The notes beneath the pieces are model-generated. The model made no database searches and was not told the origin of the DNA. It was given only the letters and a program-made list of their open reading frames with translations. This document shows, piece by piece, positions 52,001 through 62,699 of a DNA stretch of 64,000 bases (within the stretch, counting starts at the first letter, position 1; each line of letters opens with the position of its first letter). The position numbers were made by a program, and so were the translations under genes. Source of the DNA: Phoronis australis (lineage: Eukaryota > Phoronida > Phoronidae); assembly GCA_002633005.1 (NCBI GenBank), contig NMRA01000007.1, forward strand, positions 1,308,564 through 1,372,563, read 5' to 3'.

Positions 52001-55000
52001 GGAAATGGACAGCAAACATCGCCATATTCCCACTTCTTTCACCAAACACTGATTCAGGGCAATGACCTCAAGAGCAGTGTCTGAAATGACGTCAAATTTG
52101 ACACAACCCTTCTAAGATTTGGCCGCTTTATATCAATGGCAGTGATTGTCAATCCATTCTAAGTAACATGAATCTTAATGCCTTGGTTGAGTAAAAATTC
52201 TATTCTATAGGTTTTAAGTGAAATGTGGGGATAGCATACAAAACAGTTTTAGGAAAAAACAACTAATTATTAATAACTATTTAAGATAACACTATCATGA
52301 TCCCTCCATTTTGCATTTTTTTGTTAATTTGTGTATTTTCAGGTGAAATGTCACAGGACAAATTTTATCGTAGCAGGAAAAAAGGCTTTATCACTGCAGA
52401 ACTTTAATATTACAGCCTACATCGGGCAATGTGTTGAGAAATTGCATGCACAGAGCTAACAAGAAACCTTTGAAACTGTAGAAAGGGTTATTTTGGCACT
52501 TGCTTTTGTCAGAAATTGGCGATATTCTATTTGTTTTGTTAATCCTATGTTCGCAAGCTTCCTACATTAACGTTACAAAAAATTAGAAGGTTAATCTATA
52601 GTAGTGTGGACTGAAAAGCCGAACAAAAATCAAAAGCACACAACTCAAGATGTAATGACGAAGTCAATTCAGAATTGCCAGACGGTATCAACAGTTCTGC
52701 AAGAGACCATCGTTGGCCTCTTCATGCCTATGACAACAAGAATAAGATGCACATTGCTCACACCGGGTCACGGTCAAGGGTCAGTCGTTCAAAATTTGAT
52801 GTATTAATCCAGCAGTCAGACATGAACGTAGAAGATCCAAGAACATAATAAAGTATGACAAGCGGGGAAAAAATAACCACAAGGAAACCGTTATTAGAAG
52901 CAAGGTAATTTATCATAAGGCAAGGTGACCTTATATGATAATACGAATATCAGAAACATCAAAGCGTGCATACCTGCATGCAGGCACTCTAAAAAAGTTA
53001 CATTATCTGTCTAGTTGATATCAAAATTTATGGGGTGGATGGAAAACACCAGGACAGGTCAACCAGATGCCTTTTCTGATTCAGCTTTAGCTAGTTAAAA
53101 AAACTTCACAAAATAAATTTTACACCAAAACAACTTGCAGTCAAAAGTTCTTCTCAAATGAATAAGTTCAAATAAAGAAAATGGAAAGTACAAAGTCACA
53201 AGCATAACTAAGCTGATAAATTACTTCATTGAAGTTTTATCATGTCATTTACATGAAACTAAAAATTTTCAAATAAATTTACAGGCTGCAAAGCATTAAA
53301 TTCAAATAAAAATTGGTCAAAAGGACAAAATACTATTTCCTTATCGGCTACCTCAAATAAAAAGACTGTATATTCTCGCAACTTCGTCCTTTGCGCAAAA
53401 TAAAAACAATGCTTGCAATAAGTCCACGCTGCAATGCCCATCTGTGTTTTCTTAATCATGGACAAAAGTTATAAACAAAGCCACTGCACCCAATGAATGC
53501 CTATTTAACCTGGCCGAGTTCAACAACCCAGTAGCTGTTGCACCTGATTTTCTGACCACCCTGTAGTCAGATACAAAAATAGCTGTAATAGACAGTACAT
53601 CGAACAAAAAGTTGACATAGTGCAACAACAACAGATTAGCAATCAACAGTCGTAGTACATGCAAGCTGTCTTTCAACCAGGTGACAACCTTGAAAAAGGT
53701 CAGTGAAGTTGTGTATTACTCACAACAGGACAAAGACAGTGTTGAGAATAAGTCGTGTCATTTGCTGAAAATACCTAATAGACACCATGATTTGGAGCCT
53801 CAAAGTAATACTCCTGTGTAGTCTCGTGAGTGGTCTAGATGGTGCGAAGATCCTTATGTTTCCGTTTGGCCACTTCAACCATCCTATTTTGCAATACACG
53901 GAGCATTTATCCACTCTGCTCGCGAAGAACCACTCAGTGTTTGTGCTAATCAACAGCGGTTATGAACCGCCAACACCTATGATTGATGCCGGAGTCAACT
54001 TGATACAATTTGGGCGACCACCTGATGCACACACAAAGGAACAAAACTTGAACATGTCGCTGGCGAAGTACGCGGACATGTCTATGTACGACTTCTACAG
54101 GTTGGAGGGGGATGCCTCTGTAGAGTTTTGCAAAGTGGTGGTAAAAAATGAGCAACTACTGGAAACACTGAAACAACAGAAATTCGACCTCATGTTCATA
54201 GACTGTGTTGAGTTATGCGGTCGTATGCTAGCCAGCCATCTCGACCTGCCAGCCATCACCCTGCAGTGGGACTTGTCAGTCGCCAAAATGGAGAATTTGG
54301 AATTTTCTTTCGATCTGTCCTACTTTCCGCATGACTTCCTGCCGAACATCCGGGACGTCATGACCTTCCCACAGAGGCTGTCCAATGTTGTTGATTTCAT
54401 ACTCGGGGCATACTCGATGGCCTACTTTCAGAAGCGTCTTAAAAGAATAGGACAGCAGAACAAGTTGAACATCAAAACCCTGGACGACCTGAGCCTTATC
54501 TACGGAAACTTTCCATTCGAATATCCAACCTTAACCTCCCCTGATATGGTATTTGCTGGTGATGTCTTCATACCAAAACCAGCACCCTTACCAAAGGATG
54601 TGGAGAAATTCATTGCTGGAGAGTCCGGTGTCATAGTGGTCAGTTTCAGCGACTTCATTTACGACTACGGAGAGAGATTTTTAACTATCTTCACCACGGC
54701 GCTAAGCACGGTACCGTACAAAGTGATATGGCATTATAAGGGCTCAGTCAAGCCATCGGGTCTAGGTAATAATGTCAAGGTCGTCAAGAAATTCCAGCGA
54801 TCGAGTTACCTGGCTCATCCAAACGTTAAGCTGTTTATATCTGGTTCTACAGTTGGCGATGCATACGAAGCGACGCATTTCGGCGTGCCTATCATCGCAA
54901 TACCACTCAACATGGATGGATATCGAGACTCGACACGCCTGGCGAAGCACTTCAAGATGGGCACAAAGATGGAGATCATGCAGCTTACCTCGATATCACT

Positions 55001-58000
55001 GTCACATAAAATTGAAGATGTGATGGAAAATCCAGAGTTTCTCAAAAATGCCCAAAACATGAAAAACCTGGTCCGAGAACAGCCAATAGACAGCAGGCAA
55101 GCTCTGAATTACTGGATTGACTATATGATCAAGTACAAAAGTGCAGCTCACCTTATTCCGTATGGGCGACACATGCCCTGGTACAAGTACTACCTAATAG
55201 ACGTTATTGTGGTTTTCAAAATGGCCGTTCTGCTGTTGATTTACGTCGTGTATCGAACAGTTAAATATTTCCTTGGCCCAAAAGCTGCACAGGCCAGTAT
55301 CCCTGCCAGACATTCAAAAGACGACTGAACTATGAGATATTTTGTCTTTTTACAGATTGCAAAAATTCCTATGCATGCGCATCGCAGAGTGTAGACTTGG
55401 GAAAAATGAATCCATCAGACTAGGACGTGATTATTTGCTAGAAAAAACTGGCAAAGAAGAACAACAAGAAAACTTTTGTCGTGTAGTTGCCAACACTCGA
55501 AAATGGAAAAGCAGGACATATGAATTTACGCTATACTGCAAGGGGCACAAATGTCCGCTGCAACACCCAGAAACGTCACACTGATAGTGGTTTTTAATCT
55601 TTTTTAAACCTTACCGGAACAGGGAAATAGGGGATATTGTATGGATAAGCAAAGAAATCTACAAATCGGCGTATGTACGTAAATTTTGCCACATGTGTCA
55701 CAAAGCGAGACATTGTCATACTGTGGCTGGACACAGAACAATGCTTCAAAAAGTGACACAGTCCTGCCAAAAGTGAGACAGTTGGAATGTCATCATAGTC
55801 TTTCAATCATCTAAATTATCACTTCACCTATTAGCATTTCTTGGGTCATTCCTACATCCAGTGATGTATTCGATGACATAGCTCAGTTGGAACGAGTCTT
55901 TTTTTGTTGTCTCGAAATTGACATATTTGTTTCCCACAATCCTTTGTGCTGTTTATGTATCATGCTTTTTGTAACAGGGCAACTGAAAGCAAAATTGCAT
56001 GTCCACATCCTTGGTTCAGAACTGGTCGGGAGTAATTATTATGCTGGGACACACATCGTGTTTTTCACTGACCAGTCTAGGAATTTGCCTGGATTATGCA
56101 TTTGACAGAAGAATAAAAACAAATTGTGAAATAAGTCAACATGCGAAAATTTCCACTATTATGGTATTTATCACTTACAGGGGCCCTGCATTTTGAGAAC
56201 CAGAATTTTCTTCACTTAATTGTACATTGTCTCATGTGAAGCTCATAAGCAGTATTTTTGCCATTTTAAACTGTAACAAAGATGTTTCTAACGAAGTCCA
56301 AAGTTGCAGAGAATTAGATTCTTAAAGCATGCACAGTTTCACGTTAGCCACATGGATACACATCTGCAGACAAAGTACAGATGATCAGAAGGATACTAGA
56401 TTGTTCCATACTCCTGAACCTCAACAGTTATAGACAGATCACAGACGATGGAAGATAAATCTACCATGACATCCAGGTGTGCCTGGATTTGCCACAAAGA
56501 TAGATAATGGATGATCCAACAAGAACAGAACTGGGAGCTATTTTTGCGGCATATAAGTAACAAGTACAGATCACAGGTGATTCATGGACGACTCTATTCA
56601 TCTGTAAAATGACAAAATAATGTACGTTTACAGAAAATCAAGCAGCCGCTTATCCATATGAAAACACAAAGTCGTGTGCAAGACTTGGGTATTGAATCAT
56701 GTTACATGGCCTAGAGCAATAATCATTAGAATTTTGTAATCTACCAAGGCAAGTTGGATACAATATCCTTTGTATAGCAAAAATTGTGAGATCTCAGTGC
56801 CAATGTGATTTTATAAACCATGAAAAGTATTTGCTGTTTTTAAGAAATTTTGTGTTAATATATGTTGTTGTTATATTTATTTAGTATTTTCAAACAAAAA
56901 TCCAGAATACAGACAGTTTTTACTGTTTTACTCCATGACATGGGTGGACATAGACTGCATATTTCATTGACTGCATTATTGAATAATCAAAACAAAACAT
57001 TGTTTTTGCAAAAATCTTCATGAATTTAGGAACATGTGCAAACAACCCTAATGTACATGGTAGTTGGTACAACAAAATTTTTTAAAAGACAAATGGCAAA
57101 ATGTCACCACAGCACTAAAATAATGGTTTGTGATGTTAAAGTTCAGTACCAAAGCTACCCCAAGACAATGTTTTGGAAAACTGTGGGCAGTCACCAACAT
57201 TAGAAAACCTTGAAAAATGAAAAAGGCTAATTTTGACAGTTATTTTTGCCCGAAATCGGTGAGATTTTACCAGAATGTATGTTGGGTGCAATGTTACAAC
57301 TTAAATGCACAGTCTGTGGCAAAGCTATTATTAATGTTGAAAACTCAACTAAGCACATATTGATTTTCCCATCATTGTTGTGTACAGAGAAATCAAAGTG
57401 TCAATGATGGAGAGAAACACATGATGTGACCTGATCCACATGATGTGACCTGATCCACATTGACACAAACCTACCATGCATAACCTAGCTCATAAATATT
57501 TTTATGCAAAAACTCTATGTAAATTCATCTAGTGAGCTTTTTAACCAAAGACTCGTATCTTAACTCGCCTTTTTTACAAATGCAGAAAAGCACATTGTAT
57601 AACTGACCTAATTTTCCAAAATTTGGTCATTAAGACAAATTTGAGCTGAATCAGACGAGTAAAAAACAAATGCAACACACAGCTTACAAATTTCATTTTT
57701 AAAATGAGAACTGAACTCACCTCATTAGAATACGAATAGCAAATATTGAAATGTCAAAATAATTTTGATATGTAAAATAGTGATAAGCATGGCAGCAGAG
57801 ACCAATAGTAGAACAAATACCTGGCAGACCCACAGCATTGTGGGTAAATACTATAGAATAAGAGTGGTGCTGTGGTATTTTGGAATATGCCTATTGAGAC
57901 CCTCGACATCTTGGATTCGCATTACCTTTAAACACCACAGATAAGAAATGGAATGGATAATAAATTCTGAAACTAGCTTTGAATGGTCAGAAAACGATCC

Positions 58001-61000
58001 GACAGAAAAGAGGGTGACGGTATATACATTACAACATACATGCTGCTACTGCCTGTCCATCAACATAACTAGTACAGACTGAACTCTAGAGACTTTATGG
58101 CAGCACATTCAATGTTATGTCGACTACTGCTGACCCATAAGCCAAATACCAAAAACCTCTGTACCTGAACTTAAACAAAAAACCCTGAAATGTCATCACT
58201 CTTTAAACTGTGCCATTAAAATGCAAATAGAAGGGTGGTACGATACAAGCCTGTCGTCTGACATTTGCACTGAAAAGCGTAAAAACAAAAACGTTATTGA
58301 TCAAAAATGGTGCCTGCCATAAAATAAAATAGTTCAGCGAATTTTTCATATTTAGTTTTATTAATACTTTACTAAGTTGTGAACCTTTCTAAGCAATCAA
58401 GTGACGCAACAAGACGGTCTACATCTCGCAGTATTTATCAACCTAAGGACATTTAAGAGTGGTTGGTTCCTTGCTTTACATTAAATTCAATTATAATGCA
58501 TGCAACACCATACACACATGCCCTTGCGCCTGAGAGTAAAGCTAAAAAGGAATAACTGATTTGAGTCTGCTTCCTTTTGAAAATTGAGTTGGTGGTGCGA
58601 TATTTTTCAGAAAAGAAAATCTACCTGCGACGAGAGCAAAAATGATGCGGATTTTGGTACTCATCCCTAGGCAAATCACGGGGTGTCAAATCTTGCTTAT
58701 CCTTGTTTATGTGCCTTAATGCAGATTTTCAAAAAAAAAACCAGACACTGTCTGAAAATGATGCAGGCGGGGTTTTTTACAGTCGGTGAGCGCAAGTCTC
58801 AAAATGAGTCAAGTTAAAGACCATTGCCCTCTAGGCTTTTTAGCCAAATGAAATCAAGACCTGTTCAATCAGACGTCGATGCCATGGCGACCAGTTTGAT
58901 TAGTGATCGCCTACAGGTAAGAGCTCAGTTGCCTGTGGATTGACGTGGTCAACCAAAAGATTGATGTGAGATCAACATAATTTCATTGGACACATTCCAC
59001 TTAAGTTAATACGTACTTTAAGTCCTACAAACTTCTACTTAGGCCAAGTCACACAATATGGCAGGTAAGTAAAATTTATTAGTCAAGTTTCTAAACAAAA
59101 ATAAGGATCAAGAAAAATTTAGTAAGCATTTCCAGCTTGGCTTATACTGTTTTAGATGTCACAACCGTTTAGTAAATCAGTCTTTAACAAATAAAAAAAA
59201 TTAATTTTTAGTGATATTTTTTGTGCAAAATAACTGAAGAATTACTGTACCATGCTACAAATAACCAAAATTCTTAACAAACTGTTTTAAAACATTTGCA
59301 GGGTACAGTCCATTCTAAAAATAACGTGGAATTTCACCAAAAGTTTATTTTCTGCTAAGAAAGATAAAAAATTAAATTTCACCTGTATGTCCCATATGGT
59401 ATGCTAAAAAGTTTCCCTGTCCATGGTAATATCACAGAAATTATCAAAACACATCAAATGATAACATTCTTCGTAATGTTACTATTTAAGACACTCAATT
59501 CTTCAACTTCATCATAAAATTTGACAACTAAAACCACTTGCTCTGTTCAAAGCATGAAGCAGGTAAAATTTTGCCAAGCTAGTATTTCTAAAAAGTTCAA
59601 CATAGAATGTCTAAAACACAAAAATTTGTAAACTTGTCCAACATTCAAACTTTAAGAACGAACACAGGATTTTACGCAAAAATTTTTTAATATCTAGGTA
59701 ACTGAATCTGTTACTTATATTCATCAAAGAAGTATTTCGAGAGTGACCTTCCCTTCTTTGCCAAGTATGGAAATGACGTAAAATAAGGTTTACTCCATAT
59801 TATACCATTTTCTACATTAACAAGCAGTATCCTTGTGGAAATTTAAACCACAGAATTGCTTCAAGAAAAGAAAACATAGCTCAATGTGTCTAAGTTATTC
59901 TAAGCCATAAAACAGTATCATCAAGAGCCTATGGAGCGTAACAGAAACATACCCTAGGCTGATACTAATATAACTCTCATACATCAAGTATTATTAATTA
60001 ATTAATTAATTTGAGCGGATTGAAAGGAATACTGGATTCACTTCCATAAGGAACATAAAACAAGTGGCGTCCTCTATTGGTCATGTATGCATAACTCCTA
60101 CACAGTAGTGAAATCAACACAGCTTGACTAGCATCTTGAGATTTTGGCAAGATTTATGCTAATCTAACTCCCGAATTCAAACTTGTCCTAGACTCAAATT
60201 TAACCAATTACAATGCATGATTCGAGTAGAAAATTGCAAATTTTCTCAAAACAGGATACGTAATTGGTCAATTATCCATTCAAATTTCAAATAGACAGAT
60301 TAAACATGGGCCAAGATTTTGATATAACATGTTTGCGGAGACAACCTCAGTGAAGTACATTAAAAAACTAGTGGCCACTGAAGTAATCGGATAGCTATAC
60401 CGAGTGTTGAATTATGGGAATAACTGGTATGTAAGCAGCCACCATACTCACAATTTCTGTTGCTAAAATCAATGTACCCGTATCTCACCACTAGGATCCA
60501 GCAAATGACAAGACTAATTAAATCCACTAAGTTCACACTGCCATGGGTTCAAACACATCCCTGACGAGGGTAGCCTCACAGAATGTGCATACCTAATGTG
60601 CCACTCAGATGGGTGGGGGTTTCACACTCACTTTTTCCGATTGCATTTCCTACGAAATAGCTCATATTAGGGTTTAACAACTCTACCAATGGATAAGATT
60701 TTGTCCAGAACTACTTAAAACGTTTTAACGATTTATTTTGCTTAAGTTTGTGGTTACACATTCAAATGAATTGTTTTAACAATTAGAATTGTGGTAAGTC
60801 TCTAAATGCTGAAGGGGTATTTGATATACAGACTCTGTAAAAAGTGACTTAGGGAAAGCTAGTCAAAACATTAACCTCAAAGAGGACCAAGGGTCCAAAA
60901 GATACTGTACGTGTCCAAGCAAATCCTATGTCACATTCAGAGTAAAGATGAATACTAACAGACAAACACATTATCAACAGCAAACTGCTATATATCCTGA

Positions 61001-62064
61001 AATTTTAAAATATACAAGATATTGTAACAGGAAATATGTAACCAAACTGAATACAATTCAACTTGTAATAATGATGACTTGGTTGCCACGGCAACGAAAA
61101 GGATGCTTATTATAGGTGGTACAGCAATGTGTTAGTCCGTACACAAGGTTAAACATAAAGACAGTTTGAAACAACTGCACAAATTTGTTCACATGCATAT
61201 TTCTCATCATTCCAAAAATGCTAAATGCATGCACCTGTTGAATTCCTTTAGTACATACTCCGGGGTGTACCTGAACTAATCTGAGGGTACACTGACCAGC
61301 AGTGGAAAACAGGTTACTTCATAGTACACAATAGACAGGCGAGTTTAACTAATAGCTTCACAATTTAGAAATCAAAAGATGATTCTTCATTTTGAAACTT
61401 CAAATAATTTTTTGATATGCCATTAGAACAATTTTACAACAAAACCAGGTACATAAGAACATAGCCTTATATTCAAGTATGGTCTTATATTCAAATGACG
61501 GGCCGCGGCATGTTATTTGGGGTTGGTAACATTCTTGTGTGAACAAAAGCGTAAATTCGAATATGAAATGCACAGCATTTGTTGAATTGTTTTTCCTATT
61601 ATTTATTCATTACATATATTTTCATAGGAAGTGGTTTTAGCCAATGAGTATTTTATTAATTTGATGCTTAAAATTGTCATGACTCATCCGCAGAAAAAAA
61701 CAAGAAAAATGATAATTGGCTTTGTATCCCAAAGAACAGTAGGCCTTATTCGAATATAAGGCAATGGCCTTATATAGCAGGTTAAACGCTAAAAATATTT
61801 ACACGTAAAAAATAAGAAATACACTAAACAATTCAACGACTTGCTAACAAGGCAGTTGTTCATGAATGCCTACCTTTGACATCTGTGTGAAGCGTGTCTT
61901 TCAGTTGGTCAGACATTTTGGCTCCCAACAGCACCTGCAGCCCTTCGTTTGCAAACCTGCGCGCCATCACAGCCGCATTGCCCCCTAGGGCCCAACGAGT
62001 TTTGTCATAACTCTTGGCAGCGTGCAAGATGTTCTGCCATAAGGTGGCATTGTTAACGTATCGT
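42428..62064 (-). CDS. ADPGK: ADP-dependent glucokinase (3' part; N-terminus outside window)
   Basis: Phosphorylates glucose with ADP instead of ATP (ribokinase-like fold); ER-associated in mammals. Exons in order: 62064-61874, then either 50960-50864 or 49428-49332, then 45953-45817 and 43095-42428. Splice phases agree throughout, giving about 361 residues. Family landmarks: WALGGNAAVMARRFANEG (sugar-site GGN), LEYPAGQTWG..SPRANR or MEYEKGTTWG..APRANR, SLEEFEAQMLTFQPSLFVL, TPVHFELASF, GMNEQEL (NxxE, metal site of ribokinase-like enzymes), LTRLHVHTLAYQ, and IQTGGGGDNISSAG with the catalytic Asp of the GxGD motif. About 130 N-terminal residues, including any ER signal, must lie beyond 64000; I found no exon for them between 62065 and 64000. 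The gene has a duplicated alternative exon and hosts a nested UGT gene. Confidence 0.93.
45419..45789 (-). mobile_element. MITE family M2, copy 2 (371 bp, inverted)
   Basis: Ends TTTAAAAGGACACCAAA and GGTTTGGTATCCTTTTAA; interior is the reverse of 15943-16311 (e.g. caaacttttgagggttgtca, gtccttggtaggtggtct). It sits 28 bp past the donor site of ADPGK exon D. Confidence 0.78.
45817..45953 (-). CDS. ADPGK: ADPGK exon following the alternative pair (D)
   Basis: 137 nt (1 + 45 codons + 1): LIIHSDKENPLLTSLEEFEA, then FQPSLFVLGGLQMMD, ending FPFKE. The first base completes Arg of PRANR. Donor G|gtgagt is strong. The acceptor tttttctag|ACTCATCATAC is preceded by a second ctag|ACTCATCATAC 21 nt upstream, which is in frame, and a ccag|ACTCATCA 41 nt further up. 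A 371-bp MITE begins 28 bp past the exon end. Confidence 0.93.
47315..47433. repeat. Foldback MITE copy P3
   Basis: Arms: gtcagatataacttgc..gagaaccagtt and aactggttctc..gcaagttatatctgac, around a loop of about 25 bp. The best-preserved member of the family. In the ADPGK intron between exons C and D. Confidence 0.75.
49332..49428 (-). CDS. ADPGK: ADPGK alternative exon copy 2 (C)
   Basis: 97 nt (2 + 31 codons + 2): from ATSGSIVDPVHLLMEYEKGT to TWGTVTAPRAN, AG left over. Acceptor gttgtag|TG, donor AACAG|gtacac (weak). It aligns without gaps to the copy at 50864-50960 (13 of 31 residues identical by my count: D, H, EY, G, TWG, T, PRAN). Open reading frame, splice sites and motif are intact, so it does not look like a decaying pseudo-exon. 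Confidence 0.87.
50864..50960 (-). CDS. ADPGK: ADPGK alternative exon copy 1 (B)
   Basis: 97 nt (2 + 31 codons + 2): from SNNLRGQDDAHIVLEYPAGQ to TWGRFTSPRAN, with AG left over to form Arg with the next exon. Acceptor gtatttccag|TG, donor AACAG|gtaaca (weak). It is the nearer match to vertebrate ADPGK in HIVLEYPAG. Same length and phase as the exon at 49332-49428, 1,435 bp downstream. Confidence 0.9.
50961..53786. other. ADPGK intron between exon B and the nested UGT gene
   Basis: D2 copy 2 and AT-rich DNA. I saw no third copy of the alternative exon, judging by eye from the PRANR/TWG codons. No other exon supported. Confidence 0.5.
51155..51380 (+). repeat. Dispersed repeat family D2, copy 2
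   Basis: Blocks: acatccaagaaaagcaaaaa, cttggcaaagcatggc, accctgcttaccctta, cggctgaaactgatgcaag, taaagaccagaacc. Lies about 200 bp upstream (in transcription) of ADPGK exon B. Confidence 0.65.
53787..55328 (+). CDS. UDP-glycosyltransferase-like protein, intronless, nested in ADPGK intron
   Basis: 513 aa, the usual length of animal UGTs (GT1), which move a sugar from a UDP-sugar to small lipophilic acceptors in the ER lumen. Visible: signal peptide (about 1-20, IWSLKVILLCSLVSGLDGA); N-terminal acceptor domain with FPFGHFNHPILQ (candidate catalytic His) and FDLMFIDCVELCG (Asp139 in the place of the family's partner Asp); C-terminal donor domain with LPKDVEKFIAGESGVIVVSF and LAHPNVKLFISGSTVGDAYE; a membrane segment about 468-490 (YYLIDVIVVFKMAVLLLIYV) and a short basic tail. 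The donor signature is degenerate: the usual THGG is SGST (352-355) and the DQ that contacts the sugar is DG (377-378). So donor use may be changed or lost. The single exon on the strand opposite ADPGK suggests retroposition or an ancestrally intronless family. The start is supported by the signal peptide. Confidence 0.9.
   Translation: MIWSLKVILLCSLVSGLDGAKILMFPFGHFNHPILQYTEHLSTLLAKNHSVFVLINSGYEPPTPMIDAGVNLIQFGRPPDAHTKEQNLNMSLAKYADMSMYDFYRLEGDASVEFCKVVVKNEQLLETLKQQKFDLMFIDCVELCGRMLASHLDLPAITLQWDLSVAKMENLEFSFDLSYFPHDFLPNIRDVMTFPQRLSNVVDFILGAYSMAYFQKRLKRIGQQNKLNIKTLDDLSLIYGNFPFEYPTLTSPDMVFAGDVFIPKPAPLPKDVEKFIAGESGVIVVSFSDFIYDYGERFLTIFTTALSTVPYKVIWHYKGSVKPSGLGNNVKVVKKFQRSSYLAHPNVKLFISGSTVGDAYEATHFGVPIIAIPLNMDGYRDSTRLAKHFKMGTKMEIMQLTSISLSHKIEDVMENPEFLKNAQNMKNLVREQPIDSRQALNYWIDYMIKYKSAAHLIPYGRHMPWYKYYLIDVIVVFKMAVLLLIYVVYRTVKYFLGPKAAQASIPARHSKDD
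56112..56117 (+). terminator. Candidate poly(A) signal of the UGT-like gene
   Basis: AATAAA about 780 nt after the UGT stop; I saw no nearer canonical hexamer. Tentative. Confidence 0.35.
57060..57310 (+). repeat. Dispersed repeat family D1, copy in ADPGK intron
   Basis: Contains aagctaccccaagacaatgt, actgtgggcagtcacc, ttatttttgcccgaaatcgg and tgagattttaccagaatg. The last blocks match 9620-9660, linking it to the 8.6-10.2 kb duplication. Confidence 0.55.
58575..58840 (+). repeat. Dispersed repeat family D2, copy 3
   Basis: Blocks: cgacgagagcaaaaatg, aggcaaatcacggggtg, ccttgtttatgtgcctta, ctgaaaatgatgcagg, ctcaaaatgagtcaagtt. In the ADPGK intron, past the UGT-like gene. Confidence 0.65.
61874..62064 (-). 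CDS. ADPGK: ADPGK exon with GGN sugar-binding motif
   Basis: 191 nt: one base of a split codon, 63 codons and one base left over. It encodes RYVNNATLWQNILHAAKSYD, then WALGGNAAVMARRFANEG, and ends LKDTLHTDVK. Acceptor gatttcag, donor G|gtaggc. The trailing G completes a Val codon with either downstream alternative exon, both of which start TG. Confidence 0.94.
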
Positions 62065-62699
62065 CTGAAATCAACATAACGATGACTTATTATAAAGACC
62101 ATGCAAATTGTCAAGACTCACAATTGCAAATAAAACAAAGAATCAAACTTAGCTCTGAAAATAAGTCGGTTAGACTTCAACGGTTATATCGTACAAATTT
62201 GAACACCCTGACCATCACTGGTTGTCAGGTGACGACAACATGTTACCCCTATTATCATAATTACTTGTCAATAATCAGTTTTATTCGCTCATCACAGAGA
62301 AAGATATTCATTGAATACAATGTTCTAAGTAAACGCTAGCTACATATGAACTCAGTTCTATGACTGAGAATCCAAATTGGAGTGCTCAGGCTGCGACATG
62401 ATGTACAATACCAGACCAGCAAAAAGCCCCAAAATTTTCCTAAAAGCACCCACTTTCAAGAAAAAGCAATAGCATCCTCCAAATCACTTGTCAATATGCA
62501 GTGCAATTTGCCTCTTGGTTGAACTGTTTGGACATTTGGCTCACACGCTGGATATACCGAGTTCAAATCTCAGGACCGGTGGATTTTTCAACACATTCAT
62601 TGTACAGTGCTGTATTTGTAACCACTGGTAACAGGGTAAGTGGTTTGACTGTACAATATGAAGTTATGAACAAAAACAAACTTAACAAGAGTAACGCGG

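Larger units (their letters stand above)
55329..61873. other. ADPGK intron right of the UGT-like gene
   Basis: UGT 3' UTR to about 56130, then D1 and D2 copies, a 19-bp two-unit repeat near 57418-57455 (cacatgatgtgacctgatc) and an ATTA run near 59994-60012. No exon recognised. Confidence 0.55.

Noticed and set aside
62555-62580. B-box-like GTTCAAATCTC as a possible tRNA.
   Set aside because: The T-arm stem does not pair properly and no A box or acceptor stem is placed correctly.
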